A DNA stretch of 30,005 nucleotides from a virus: positions 1-30,005 of IMG/VR virus record IMGVR_UViG_3300027881_000940; one strand, written 5' to 3'. The notes beneath the pieces are model-generated. The model saw only the letters and a program-made list of their open reading frames with translations. It was not told where the DNA came from and ran no database searches. Of this stretch, positions 21,617 through 28,343 are shown in pieces (position 1 is the stretch's first letter; every line of letters starts with the position of its first letter). The translations under genes and the position numbers were made by a program.

Positions 21617-21886
21617 ATGCCTACCTACAAAATTGCCTGTACATGGCAAGTCTATGGAGAATTGGAAATTGATGCGCCTACCTTAGATGAAGCAATTACA
21701 ATAGCTGAAGATGGAGATACCCCCCTGCCAACTACATCAGACTATGTAGATAGTTCGTTTGAAGTTGATCATCCAATGACTGAAGAATTAAATGATTTGC
21801 ACATACTTGAAATATGGCAGGAAGAAGAGGAAAAGCGAAAGGAGAAAGAGAATGAGCGAACCAAGTCCATTTCAACTAATGACTGA
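21617..21886 (+). CDS. DpnD/PcfM-like small acidic protein
   Basis: An 89-residue protein. The beta-alpha-beta start (Thr-Tyr-Lys-Ile-Ala-Cys-Thr-Trp, then Ile-Asp-Ala-Pro-Thr-Leu-Asp-Glu-Ala-Ile) and Tyr-Val-Asp-Ser-Ser-Phe-Glu-Val are typical of a widespread small phage/plasmid family related to DpnD/PcfM, whose role is unknown. The C-terminus is a charged helix. TAGGAG lies upstream. It overlaps the next gene by 35 bases. Confidence 0.65.
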   Translation: MPTYKIACTWQVYGELEIDAPTLDEAITIAEDGDTPLPTTSDYVDSSFEVDHPMTEELNDLHILEIWQEEEEKRKEKENERTKSISTND

Positions 21887-22019
21887 TCCAGAAAAATATG
21901 GCTTCACTCAGTGCGGTCATTGTAATGGTTATGGAAGTTCTTTGAAAGAGGATTCTGATAGATGTACTCAGTGTGAGGGCCTTGGATTAGTCCCGAAGGA
22001 GAAGGGAGAGGAGAAGTGA
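21852..22019 (+). CDS. Small CxxCxGxG zinc-knuckle protein
   Basis: A 55-residue protein with Cys-Gly-His-Cys-Asn-Gly-Tyr-Gly and Cys-Thr-Gln-Cys-Glu-Gly-Leu-Gly, a DnaJ-type double zinc knuckle. ATG 21852 has GGAG upstream and is preferred over a longer upstream frame that would lie in the preceding gene. GTGA overlap joins it to the HNH gene. Function unknown. Confidence 0.7.
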   Translation: MSEPSPFQLMTDPEKYGFTQCGHCNGYGSSLKEDSDRCTQCEGLGLVPKEKGEEK

Positions 22020-22744
22020 CCAAAATAGGATCTAATAGTCTAGACTGGGGTTTTGTTCACGACATACTTCATGACCCTCCAACGGAACGTAGCTATAATG
22101 TGAAGAGGGTCAAGAGGGTAAGTAAGGAAATTCGTGACTTCTATATACCTTGGGAAAAGTGTCTCGTGTGTGATCGAGGTCACTATGGAGAAAAACCGGA
22201 TTGCCTTGATATATGTCCCTGTAAAACTCGTACTTCTGATGGTAGTACTTTAGCTGTCATTGATACTAGAAGGAGATTTGCAGGCATCAAAAGAAAGCCC
22301 GATCCAAAGAAAACTCTCATAATTCCGAGAAGTATGATTGAGTTTAATTATGTTCACAAACTCCCATTCGTATTCAGAGCGGGCAAGGGCAACGGATTTG
22401 AGATTCATCATAGAAATGGAAAACCGTATGATGATAGGATAGAGAATATCAATATAGCTGATTTTCATGTCCATAGACGGATACATGGTGCTCATAGAAC
22501 AATTGCTTCTGGCATCAAAAGATTGGATAAGTTTTTGGTAGAGGGAAGTATATCCAGAAGGGGAGTTAGAAATCAGATTGAGAGAGATCTTTTGAAGTTA
22601 GACGATTTTGTTAAAGAGTGGCCTTCAAGTACAAGGTTATGGATATATATTAAAGATATGTCTGAAGCAGTTTACGCATTTGAGCATTGGGGTGAAATTC
22701 CAACTAGTCTGGTAAAGAGAATTGAATCGCATTCAATAGTCTAA
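22016..22744 (+). CDS. HNH-type (homing-like) endonuclease
   Basis: A 242-residue protein. Phe-Glu-Ile-His-His-Arg-Asn-Gly-Lys at about 128-136, Asp-Arg-Ile-Glu-Asn-Ile-Asn-Ile and later His-x-x-His match the HNH core of homing-type nucleases (HHxDGnxxNNrxeNL...H..H). An N-terminal Cys-x-x-Cys and two further Cys pairs could hold zinc. It starts at GTG 22016 with GGAG upstream. It is probably a free-standing nuclease; I see no split gene around it. Confidence 0.78.
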   Translation: MTKIGSNSLDWGFVHDILHDPPTERSYNVKRVKRVSKEIRDFYIPWEKCLVCDRGHYGEKPDCLDICPCKTRTSDGSTLAVIDTRRRFAGIKRKPDPKKTLIIPRSMIEFNYVHKLPFVFRAGKGNGFEIHHRNGKPYDDRIENINIADFHVHRRIHGAHRTIASGIKRLDKFLVEGSISRRGVRNQIERDLLKLDDFVKEWPSSTRLWIYIKDMSEAVYAFEHWGEIPTSLVKRIESHSIV

Positions 22745-22754
22745 GGAGGGCAAA

Positions 22755-23606
22755 TTGGATAAGACCTGTAAACTCCCAGATGTTCAATGTACAGAACCAG
22801 TAATTAAAATACCAATTTATCAGGTGGGAGTCGAGAACGTTGAAGTTCCCTTCATGCTTGAATCAAAATTTGGTGGTTTTCAAGACATGGTCGCAAAGGT
22901 GTCAATGAGAACCGATTTAGATGATAATACCAAAGGGATATCAATGTCTCGACTTATTCTTACGTTGAAACCATATTTAAGGAAACCACTTAAACATTTT
23001 CTAATTAATGAAATTCTCGTGAATTTAAAAGATAATATTGGATCAACCTCTAGCTTTATGAAATTTGAATTTAAACTTCCGGTGTTGAAAAAATCTCCAA
23101 TATCGGATAATGAATTTCCTATTTATTACAATTGTAAATTTGAAGGACAACTTAACAATGGAGAGTTTAGATTTTTTCAAGGCATTAGAGTTCAATATTC
23201 ATCTTACTGCCCTTGTTCAGCAGAACTGTGTGAAGACCTAGGCGGCAAAGGTTCGTCTGGTTATCCGCATGCTCAAAGATCATTTGCTGACTTACTAATT
23301 GAGACAATAGAGCCAAATTATGTTTGGCTAGAAGATATAATTGAAACAGTTGAAAAAGCTGTTCATACATTACCCTATCCAGTTATTAAAAGAGTAGATG
23401 AACAGGAGATTGCTCGAATTGCTGCAGACAATCCAATGTTTGTTGAAGACGCAATTCGAGCAATCTCTCACCAATTAAATAAGAGAGAAGACATTTATGA
23501 TTGGATTGTGAAGTGTACACATGAAGAATCTATTCATACATCTGAAGCAATTGCGATGAATTACAAAGGAGTTGAAAATGGATTCGACGGAAGATATTTT
23601 ATCTGA
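22755..23606 (+). CDS. folE2: GTP cyclohydrolase FolE2 (type IB)
   Basis: A 283-residue protein with the FolE2 motifs in order: Leu-Pro-Asp-Val-Gln at 7-11; Gly-Ile-Ser-Met-Ser-Arg at 61-66 (family RGxHMSR, the His replaced by Ser here); Cys152-Pro-Cys-Ser with His172-Ala-Gln-Arg-Ser; Tyr-Pro-Val-Ile-Lys-Arg-Val-Asp-Glu at 208-216; Asp-Asn-Pro-Met-Phe-Val-Glu-Asp at 225-232; Glu-Ser-Ile-His at 258-261. The enzyme opens GTP to dihydroneopterin triphosphate, the first step to folate and to 7-deazaguanines (queuosine, preQ0 DNA bases). In phages the latter is common. No other gene of that pathway is in this window. The TTG start at 22755 has AGGAGG 5 bases upstream. Confidence 0.88.
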   Translation: MDKTCKLPDVQCTEPVIKIPIYQVGVENVEVPFMLESKFGGFQDMVAKVSMRTDLDDNTKGISMSRLILTLKPYLRKPLKHFLINEILVNLKDNIGSTSSFMKFEFKLPVLKKSPISDNEFPIYYNCKFEGQLNNGEFRFFQGIRVQYSSYCPCSAELCEDLGGKGSSGYPHAQRSFADLLIETIEPNYVWLEDIIETVEKAVHTLPYPVIKRVDEQEIARIAADNPMFVEDAIRAISHQLNKREDIYDWIVKCTHEESIHTSEAIAMNYKGVENGFDGRYFI

Positions 23607-23976
23607 TTACCCTGCACTTGTACATAGGATAAAAGAGGGGCAGACATTAAATACAAGAGAAATATTTCTAAATATATTGAGTATATATGGTTTAGTCGAT
23701 GCTATGGACTTTGTAGATATAATGGTGATATGTAAAGATCATGAGATTAATATTATCAAGGGTAAAGATGGAGTAATGAAGTCGGAGGATAATATTCAGC
23801 CTATAGAAATAGCAAATTTGTTTGTCAAGTTAATGGTAAGAAGGTTGGGCCCTAAAATGCAAGTATTTGATGATATGCTCAAACAAGAGTTGACTGAGTT
23901 TATCTACGGATTAATGATGAGATATAATGTACCTCCAGCATTAGAGGATGCTTATGAGCAAAAAGAAGATCTTTGA
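23578..23976 (+). CDS. Unknown protein, paralogue of the next gene
   Basis: A 132-residue protein. The C-terminal part (Ala-Asn-Leu-Phe-Val-Lys-Leu-Met, Val-Phe-Asp-Asp-Met-Leu-Lys-Gln-Glu-Leu-Thr, Val-Pro-Pro-Ala) shares the pattern of the next gene's C-terminus, so the pair probably arose by duplication. ATG 23578 has AAAGGAG upstream and overlaps folE2 by 29 bases. No known family. Confidence 0.65.
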   Translation: MDSTEDILSDYPALVHRIKEGQTLNTREIFLNILSIYGLVDAMDFVDIMVICKDHEINIIKGKDGVMKSEDNIQPIEIANLFVKLMVRRLGPKMQVFDDMLKQELTEFIYGLMMRYNVPPALEDAYEQKEDL

Positions 23977-24388
23977 CATGGGAAGAAGTCTACATAAATT
24001 AGAGACCGTATTAAAAGATAGTAAGTTTAAGGAGGATTATAAGAATGCCAGCCATCCTGACGAGGAAGATCCATTCGGTATAAGAGACGGAATGCCGGGG
24101 AAAAATCCGAGATGGTTATATATGGCAGACCTAGTCGTATCAATAATAAAGAGTGGTGAAGATCCTGATCGAGGCGTCTATGTTATAAAGAGTAGGTATG
24201 GTGTACCCGGTCGAATGAACCTTCGCCAAATTGTTGATATGGTTATAGAATTACTAAAAGTTGAATTTGATTTGAATGTTGGTTTCTTCGAAGATGTTGT
24301 CGCTCAAGAATTACGTGGGGCAATTATGGATGTCCTTTCTCATCACAAGGTACTTCCCAAAAAAGATTGGAACAAAATTATGAAATGA
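23954..24388 (+). CDS. Unknown protein, paralogue of the previous gene
   Basis: A 144-residue protein. Ile-Val-Asp-Met-Val-Ile-Glu-Leu-Leu, Phe-Phe-Glu-Asp-Val-Val-Ala-Gln-Glu-Leu-Arg and Val-Leu-Pro near the C-terminus align with the 23578 protein. The N-terminal third is different and contains Asp-Pro-Phe-Gly-Ile-Arg-Asp-Gly. ATG 23954 has AGAGGA upstream and overlaps the previous gene by 23 bases. Confidence 0.65.
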   Translation: MSKKKIFDMGRSLHKLETVLKDSKFKEDYKNASHPDEEDPFGIRDGMPGKNPRWLYMADLVVSIIKSGEDPDRGVYVIKSRYGVPGRMNLRQIVDMVIELLKVEFDLNVGFFEDVVAQELRGAIMDVLSHHKVLPKKDWNKIMK

Positions 24389-24431
24389 TAAAGTTCGTGT
24401 TGTAGAACCTCGTGTTCGAGAGGGGCAGACA

Positions 24432-24650
24432 ATGACCTACATTTGCGTTAAGTGTGGCAAGAAGTGGGTTAAAGACGGAGAGTCTGACGAGGTGTCTGGC
24501 GGGTTATGTTATAGATGTATTACTGAATATGTTAGAGAAAGACAAAAGAAACAAGGCTTTCATGACTGTTTTGGACGGAACACAGAGTTGTGTACTGAAG
24601 AGTGTAAATATTCTAAACCGTGTAACAGTATCCTTTTGAATGATCAGTAG
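24432..24650 (+). CDS. Small zinc-ribbon protein
   Basis: A 72-residue protein with Cys-Val-Lys-Cys-Gly and Cys-Tyr-Arg-Cys, about 18 residues apart, then Cys-Phe-Gly-Arg and Cys-x-x-x-Cys-x-x-x-x-x-Cys. GAGGGG lies 7 bases before the ATG. It stops one base before tRNA-Pro. Such ribbon proteins recur in phages; function unknown. Confidence 0.7.
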   Translation: MTYICVKCGKKWVKDGESDEVSGGLCYRCITEYVRERQKKQGFHDCFGRNTELCTEECKYSKPCNSILLNDQ

Positions 24651-24651
24651 T

Positions 24652-24728
24652 CAGGGTGTAGCTCAGACTGGTAGAGCGGGGCGTTTGGGGCGCTCAGGCC
24701 GGCGGTTCAACTCCGTCCACCCTGACCA
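24652..24728 (+). tRNA. tRNA-Pro (anticodon TGG)
   Basis: Cloverleaf. Acceptor CAGGGTG pairs with CACCCTG, including the C1-G72 pair typical of bacterial tRNA-Pro; the D stem is GCTC/GAGC; the anticodon stem is GGGCG/CGCTC with loop TTTGGGG, so TGG is at positions 34-36; the T arm is GGCGG-TTCAACT-CCGTC. The discriminator is A and CCA is encoded (24726-24728). Confidence 0.95.
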
Positions 24729-24747
24729 ATCGAATTGAGGAGAGGTG

Positions 24748-25137
24748 ATGAATACTGAAGAAGTGATGAACCTTTATGAAAAAGAAAGAAGCTATCAGAG
24801 AAATGCATTTGGAGATTATCAAAATAACCCCAGTCTTAACCTTGCAAGCTTCTTAGAATTCCTAGATGATTATGTAAAGAGAGCGAAACAAGAGTACGTT
24901 ATCAAGTGGACTCCAATCCTCCCACCTTGGTTAAAAACCTGTAAAGAACAGCAATTACAGAATAGTGCGCCAGTGAAGACTTATGAACATTTAGTAAAAA
25001 TAATGACCCTTGCAGGTGCGGCATTAGAGGCATATGCCGAAATAGATTTAAACGAATGGAGAAAAGAAGGAGTGAAATCGAAATGGATGGAGGAGAACGA
25101 GATGCTTTGCAGACCGACTCTCTCGGAAGACCCATGA
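24748..25137 (+). CDS. Small helical protein, possibly MazG-like
   Basis: A 129-residue, all-helical protein. 'Glu-Lys-Glu-Arg-Ser-Tyr-Gln...Phe-Gly-Asp', 'Ser-Phe-Leu-Glu-Phe-Leu-Asp-Asp-Tyr-Val-Lys-Arg-Ala' and 'Leu-Val-Lys-Ile-Met-Thr-Leu-Ala-Gly-Ala-Ala-Leu-Glu-Ala-Tyr' resemble a phage protein group related to MazG-type NTP pyrophosphohydrolases. The full set of ExxE...ExxD metal residues is not clear, so activity is uncertain. ATG 24748 (GAGG upstream) is preferred over GTG 24745. Confidence 0.55.
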   Translation: MNTEEVMNLYEKERSYQRNAFGDYQNNPSLNLASFLEFLDDYVKRAKQEYVIKWTPILPPWLKTCKEQQLQNSAPVKTYEHLVKIMTLAGAALEAYAEIDLNEWRKEGVKSKWMEENEMLCRPTLSEDP

Positions 25138-25259
25138 GAGTAGAGGAAAAAACTCCGTTACCTCAAGTCGGTATAAAGTTTTATGTTGAAGGAATTGAAT
25201 ATAAGGTTACATATGTGAACGAGGGTAAGAGAAGGTTTAGCGCAACTCCTACCCAGTAG
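25083..25259 (+). CDS. Small protein of unknown function
   Basis: A 58-residue protein, strand-rich in the second half (Ile-Lys-Phe-Tyr-Val-Glu-Gly-Ile-Glu-Tyr-Lys-Val-Thr-Tyr-Val). It overlaps the preceding gene by 55 bases. ATG 25083 has AAGGAG 10 bases upstream; an in-frame ATG at 25056 has no such site. Confidence 0.5.
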   Translation: MDGGERDALQTDSLGRPMRVEEKTPLPQVGIKFYVEGIEYKVTYVNEGKRRFSATPTQ

Positions 25260-25273
25260 TCGAAAGGAGTCGA

Positions 25274-26029
25274 ATGATGGGTGAAGAAGATCGAGGAGAT
25301 CTGACCAGTATGTTAGAGAGCTTCGAAACTGAAAAGACGGAAGAAGAACCCTCTCTAGATTTGGACAGAGAACCAAGTCAACCTCAAGTAACTCAACCAC
25401 AACACACTCCTTCTCAAAGTGATGAATTTACAGTTAAAACTGTCTGTCTTTATGATTGGTTTGAAGCAAACCATAAGAATCTTCCAGGTATCAGTCATAC
25501 CAAAGTCTCTATTCAAAATGTAAATCCAAAAAAGTTTTTGATTTATAAGTTTCCTGTTCCTGATAGCGAAACGGGCGAGTGGGATATTGACATGAGGAGG
25601 GATGCCCACATATACCAAGTATTGGATATGCCTGGTTATGCGATGTTGGCCCTCACCAATGGGTTTGTGATTCTCTATCGCTATGAGGACAAATTTCTAA
25701 AAGCATACTGGACCAGAACAGGTTTGATCATCGTCTTTTGTATTGAAGTTGAGGGGACAATACTGATTCCTTTTGCTCGTGTGAAACTGAAAAAGAGGGG
25801 CAAAGGAATTAATATTCCCAGTGCCGATTCAACTAGCATAATTCAAAAGTTGACTCGATCTGCAGATATTGAAGCGGTGATGTTACTTTATCCGCAGTTT
25901 GAAAAGTTTAGGGAGGGTATAAACACAAACCAAGATGTTCTAGTATGGTTTACACAGAGACAGATGGAGATGCGGGACACTACTCACTTATTGCAAATTG
26001 ATAATGTCCTGATAAGCATCTTCGCCTAG
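25274..26029 (+). CDS. Unknown protein with a disordered acidic N-terminus
   Basis: A 251-residue protein. Residues 1-50 are Glu, Pro, Gln and Ser-rich and disordered. Residues of about 52-190 are strand-rich (Leu-Ile-Tyr-Lys-Phe-Pro-Val, Ile-Leu-Tyr-Arg-Tyr, Leu-Ile-Ile-Val-Phe-Cys-Ile-Glu-Val), and the rest is helical. No family recognised. AAAGGAG lies 8 bases before the ATG. Confidence 0.75.
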   Translation: MMGEEDRGDLTSMLESFETEKTEEEPSLDLDREPSQPQVTQPQHTPSQSDEFTVKTVCLYDWFEANHKNLPGISHTKVSIQNVNPKKFLIYKFPVPDSETGEWDIDMRRDAHIYQVLDMPGYAMLALTNGFVILYRYEDKFLKAYWTRTGLIIVFCIEVEGTILIPFARVKLKKRGKGINIPSADSTSIIQKLTRSADIEAVMLLYPQFEKFREGINTNQDVLVWFTQRQMEMRDTTHLLQIDNVLISIFA

Positions 26030-26041
26030 GGAGGATCTATT

Positions 26042-26209
26042 ATGGTGAAAGTCAATCTTAATGAATTTGCAAAAGAAATCACTTTGTTGGAAGGGAAGAA
26101 AGAATCAGTGAATATGGGGCAGGTGAAAGAGGTCCTAAGTATTACTCTCACAAAATTGGCAGCACTTCCACAAGAACAACTAGATGAACTGCTGTCAAGA
26201 TACAAGTAG
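26042..26209 (+). CDS. Small helical protein
   Basis: A 55-residue protein with two amphipathic helices ending in Leu-Asp-Glu-Leu-Leu-Ser-Arg-Tyr-Lys. GGGAGG lies upstream of ATG 26042. No motif. It is the last gene before the putative small RNA. Confidence 0.65.
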   Translation: MVKVNLNEFAKEITLLEGKKESVNMGQVKEVLSITLTKLAALPQEQLDELLSRYK

Positions 26210-26435
26210 GCTTCGGCCGTGTTGACCGGTTGCAACACGATAAAAAATAAATCTCCGGATGTTCTTTGACAAGCTAAGTGAGACAGCTTGATCCACTTCA
26301 TGAGTAGCTTGAGGTTCGTTCTTCTTGAATATGGGTGAAGGGCGCGTATTATGCTCATTTTGTGGGATCTCTTTGTTTCATAAATTCCTTATGAAACTGC
26401 ATGAATATCTTGCTTAGCTAACAACTACGTTAGGT
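26210..26435 (+). ncRNA. Putative small RNA upstream of a strong terminator
   Basis: This stretch of about 226 bases has no plus-strand gene. It has hairpins CGTGTTG/CAACACG (26218-26239), CAAGCT/AGCTTG (near 26271-26291) and TTTCATAA/TTATGAAA (near 26378-26398), and runs into a strong terminator. That layout fits a discrete small RNA, or a long 3' untranslated region with stabilising hairpins. No known RNA family recognised. Confidence 0.4.
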
Positions 26436-26487
26436 GGGGTGCTCCTTAAAGGTGGGACGAATAAACCAAGGGGCACCCCATTTTTTT
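26436..26487 (+). terminator. Strong rho-independent terminator
   Basis: GGGGTGCTCCTT (26436-26447) pairs with AAGGGGCACCCC (26468-26479): a 12-bp stem with one G-T wobble, followed by A and seven T. The 20-base loop can add a GGT/ACC pair. It is the clearest terminator in the window and sits 15 bases before the next GTG start, separating the following mini-protein run. Confidence 0.9.
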
Positions 26488-26502
26488 AGTTAGGAGGATA
26501 AA

Positions 26503-26811
26503 GTGAGCGGAGTTGATCGTGTAGGTAATTGGGATAAGTTTGCAAAAGTTGTGCATGATTATATTGATTCATTTACAACCGAAAAATATGGATCCGGTCA
26601 AACTGTTGACCTGATGCATTTTACTCCTCCCCATATCTCCATTTGGAATGTGCTCAAATATGCAATTCGTATATGGAATGGGAAACCAAAGCGTCATGAC
26701 CTTTTGAAAATTGCTCACTACATTGAAATGGCATGGACATATTCAGAGGGAGATGTAAATAAGTGTGTCTGTCCAGACCATGTAAGGAAAGAGTTTGAGG
26801 AGAAGTTATAA
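26503..26811 (+). CDS. DUF3310-like small protein
   Basis: A 102-residue protein. 'Ile-Trp-Asn-Val-Leu-Lys-Tyr-Ala-Ile-Arg' followed by 'His-Asp-Leu-Leu-Lys-Ile-Ala-His-Tyr-Ile-Glu' recalls the N-x-x-KY...DLxKAxxY pattern of the phage DUF3310 group, often near nucleotide-metabolism genes. The Gly-Lys-x-Lys linker is in place. GTG 26503 has AGGAGG upstream. It directly follows the terminator, so it opens a new transcription unit. Confidence 0.55.
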   Translation: MSGVDRVGNWDKFAKVVHDYIDSFTTEKYGSGQTVDLMHFTPPHISIWNVLKYAIRIWNGKPKRHDLLKIAHYIEMAWTYSEGDVNKCVCPDHVRKEFEEKL

Positions 26812-26812
26812 T

Positions 26813-27019
26813 ATGAAGAATTTTACTATCGAGAAAAGTAAGATAGATATAAGGGCTAGATTGAAAAACGATGGTCCTTGTGAGGAGTGTCTAGTTAAGA
26901 TAACTTGTCGAGATACCTGCGATAGTGCGTGGAAACATCATCTTAGAAAGGCCTCGAAACTTATGAAGATAGATCCAACAATGGGAGATGAAGTTTATAA
27001 TTGTGTAGGTGTCGTATGA
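26813..27019 (+). CDS. CX2CX5CX3C mini-protein, copy 5
   Basis: A 68-residue protein with Pro-Cys-Glu-Glu-Cys-Leu-Val-Lys-Ile-Thr-Cys-Arg-Asp-Thr-Cys in its middle. A basic N-terminal arm (Lys-Ile-Asp-Ile-Arg-Ala-Arg-Leu-Lys) precedes the core, and a Lys-rich helix follows. It starts one base after the preceding stop with GAGGAG upstream and ends in ATGA overlap with copy 6. Confidence 0.75.
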   Translation: MKNFTIEKSKIDIRARLKNDGPCEECLVKITCRDTCDSAWKHHLRKASKLMKIDPTMGDEVYNCVGVV

Positions 27020-27183
27020 AAACAGCCAAAGATTGTTTTGAACTATGTAGAACCTGTCTGGTTGTCAAAACATGCTTTGATATATGCCCTGAAGTAGATA
27101 AGTTACTAACAGACCTTAAGAAAGTTAAAGAAGAAGAAATGAAAAACTACATGAAAGAGAATAGATGGAATGAAAGAATATAA
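27016..27183 (+). CDS. CX2CX5CX3C mini-protein, copy 6
   Basis: A 55-residue protein with Leu-Cys-Arg-Thr-Cys-Leu-Val-Val-Lys-Thr-Cys-Phe-Asp-Ile-Cys-Pro near residues 10-25; an extra Cys lies just before. The C-terminal half is a Lys/Glu helix. The ATG overlaps the TGA of copy 5, and AGGTG is the only upstream purine-rich site, so translation probably depends on coupling. Confidence 0.7.
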   Translation: MKTAKDCFELCRTCLVVKTCFDICPEVDKLLTDLKKVKEEEMKNYMKENRWNERI

Positions 27184-27205
27184 AATTGTCAAAGAATAAA
27201 CATAT

Positions 27206-27343
27206 ATGCCGCCTTGCAGAGATTGTTTAATATGTGGAATATGTTCCGAACTATGTCCAGAGGCAGAGAAGATGTTAGATGATGATATGAAACCAATAAT
27301 AGAAGAGATGGAAAAGGTAATGAGGGAAGAATATCATGGATGA
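27206..27343 (+). CDS. CX2CX5CX3C mini-protein, copy 7
   Basis: A 45-residue protein that opens Met-Pro-Pro-Cys-Arg-Asp-Cys-Leu-Ile-Cys-Gly-Ile-Cys-Ser-Glu-Leu-Cys-Pro, the same spacing with an additional Cys inside the X5. One acidic helix follows. The upstream ribosome binding site is weak. Its end overlaps copy 8 by 8 bases. Confidence 0.65.
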   Translation: MPPCRDCLICGICSELCPEAEKMLDDDMKPIIEEMEKVMREEYHG

Positions 27344-27464
27344 TCCATGTGACGAATGTCTTATAAAGGTAAGATGTGATGAAGTATGTGAAGAAAAAAA
27401 TTATTGGATACGTTGGACAATGAACCTTTTTTTGAGAGAAAGGTGGAGGATAAAGAGTGGATGA
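27336..27464 (+). CDS. CX2CX5CX3C mini-protein, copy 8
   Basis: A 42-residue protein: Met-Asp-Asp-Pro-Cys-Asp-Glu-Cys-Leu-Ile-Lys-Val-Arg-Cys-Asp-Glu-Val-Cys, then a Trp/Arg-rich helix. It is one of the smallest family members, with little beyond the cysteine core. GAGGGA is upstream, and it overlaps copies 7 and 9 by 8 bases each. Confidence 0.65.
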   Translation: MDDPCDECLIKVRCDEVCEEKNYWIRWTMNLFLRERWRIKSG

Positions 27465-27675
27465 CCCATGTGAGAAATGTTTAATTTCTGGAAATTGTAG
27501 CAATGCTTGTATTGAATTAATGGAGTTTTATAATTACCTAAAAAAGAAAACCAGAGCAAATCTTGAAGCAATCCCCGGTATAACCGAGGAGAATCTTGAG
27601 GAATTTGAGAAATTAGAAAAGAGGGGTGAAATGCTTGTGAAATGGTGGAAGAAAACGGAGGGAATAAGTGACTGA
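27457..27675 (+). CDS. CX2CX5CX3C mini-protein, copy 9
   Basis: A 72-residue protein: (Met)-Asp-Asp-Pro-Cys-Glu-Lys-Cys-Leu-Ile-Ser-Gly-Asn-Cys-Ser-Asn-Ala-Cys, followed by two Glu/Lys helices and Trp-Trp-Lys-Lys. GTG 27457 has GGAGGA at 27445-27450. Its first four residues match copy 8. Confidence 0.72.
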   Translation: MDDPCEKCLISGNCSNACIELMEFYNYLKKKTRANLEAIPGITEENLEEFEKLEKRGEMLVKWWKKTEGISD

Positions 27676-27748
27676 TTATTTTTATGCAGACCCCCATTTT
27701 GGTAACGAGATGGGATTCTGGATTAGTGAGGAAGGGATGATAATATGA
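27668..27748 (+). pseudogene. 26-residue remnant resembling the start of a metallophosphoesterase
   Basis: GTG 27668 has GGAGGG 5 bases upstream and encodes 26 residues to TGA 27746. Tyr-Phe-Tyr-Ala-Asp-Pro-His-Phe-Gly-Asn-Glu matches the start of calcineurin-like phosphoesterases (YFxxDxHFGHxN), whose Asp and His bind the first metal. Nothing downstream in any frame continues the domain; copy 10 of the mini-protein family begins instead. It is either a remnant cut off by rearrangement or a very small expressed peptide. Confidence 0.4.
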
Positions 27749-27972
27749 AAGATCCATGTGAAGAATGTATTGTGACAGAAATTTGTACAGCCCACTGCGA
27801 AGATAGATTTAATTACGTAAGCTATATAATAAAAAATAGTATAACTATTCCTGATCCGAGTAATGCTTTTCTGTTAGCCAAAGATTACAATAATTATTTG
27901 ATAGATAATGATATAGTTGGGGAAAAAGCATATACAGTTCCTGTTATAGTGGGGAGGAGCATAAAGATATGA
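27745..27972 (+). CDS. CX2CX5CX3C mini-protein, copy 10
   Basis: A 75-residue protein: Met-Lys-Asp-Pro-Cys-Glu-Glu-Cys-Ile-Val-Thr-Glu-Ile-Cys-Thr-Ala-His-Cys, then a Tyr/Asn-rich, partly strand-forming region ending Val-Ile-Val-Gly-Arg-Ser. GAGGAAGGG is upstream. ATGA overlap joins it to copy 11. Confidence 0.75.
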   Translation: MKDPCEECIVTEICTAHCEDRFNYVSYIIKNSITIPDPSNAFLLAKDYNNYLIDNDIVGEKAYTVPVIVGRSIKI

Positions 27973-28343
27973 AAGTGCAACCCATAGCATTTCAATTTAA
28001 AGAATCAAGTATGACTAAAGATGAATTATGGGAGGCCAGTCCATGCAACTGGTGCTTGTTACAAAATATTTGCTTTGAATACTGTGATGCCAAGACGGAC
28101 TGGTTGAGGATATTTCATGGTCAGGATACATTTCAAGATTTACGTGAGTTTTTTAGGATATTTCCTACTAGCTCTTCAGCCACAGTGACAGTATCATATG
28201 CCTGTGCATCATCAACGGAGATAGAAAGGAATAAAGATGACAATGGTAATAGCAGCGGGCAAATGCAGGGACTGTCTCGTAAGGGCAAATTGTTCAGAAG
28301 CTTGCGCAGAAGAATTAGTAAGGGGATCAAAAGTCTACTGTGA
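27969..28343 (+). CDS. CX2CX5CX3C mini-protein, copy 11
   Basis: A 124-residue protein from ATG 27969. The core is Pro-Cys-Asn-Trp-Cys-Leu-Leu-Gln-Asn-Ile-Cys-Phe-Glu-Tyr-Cys, then a Ser/Thr-rich middle and a strongly basic C-terminus (Leu-Arg-Arg-Arg-Ile-Ser-Lys). An alternative start at ATG 28011 would place the core near the N-terminus as in the other copies. The 24 bases ending at that ATG match the 24 ending at the phosphatase start in 20 positions. The last 107 bases overlap copy 12, so the basic tail may be fortuitous. Confidence 0.65.
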   Translation: MKVQPIAFQFKESSMTKDELWEASPCNWCLLQNICFEYCDAKTDWLRIFHGQDTFQDLREFFRIFPTSSSATVTVSYACASSTEIERNKDDNGNSSGQMQGLSRKGKLFRSLRRRISKGIKSLL

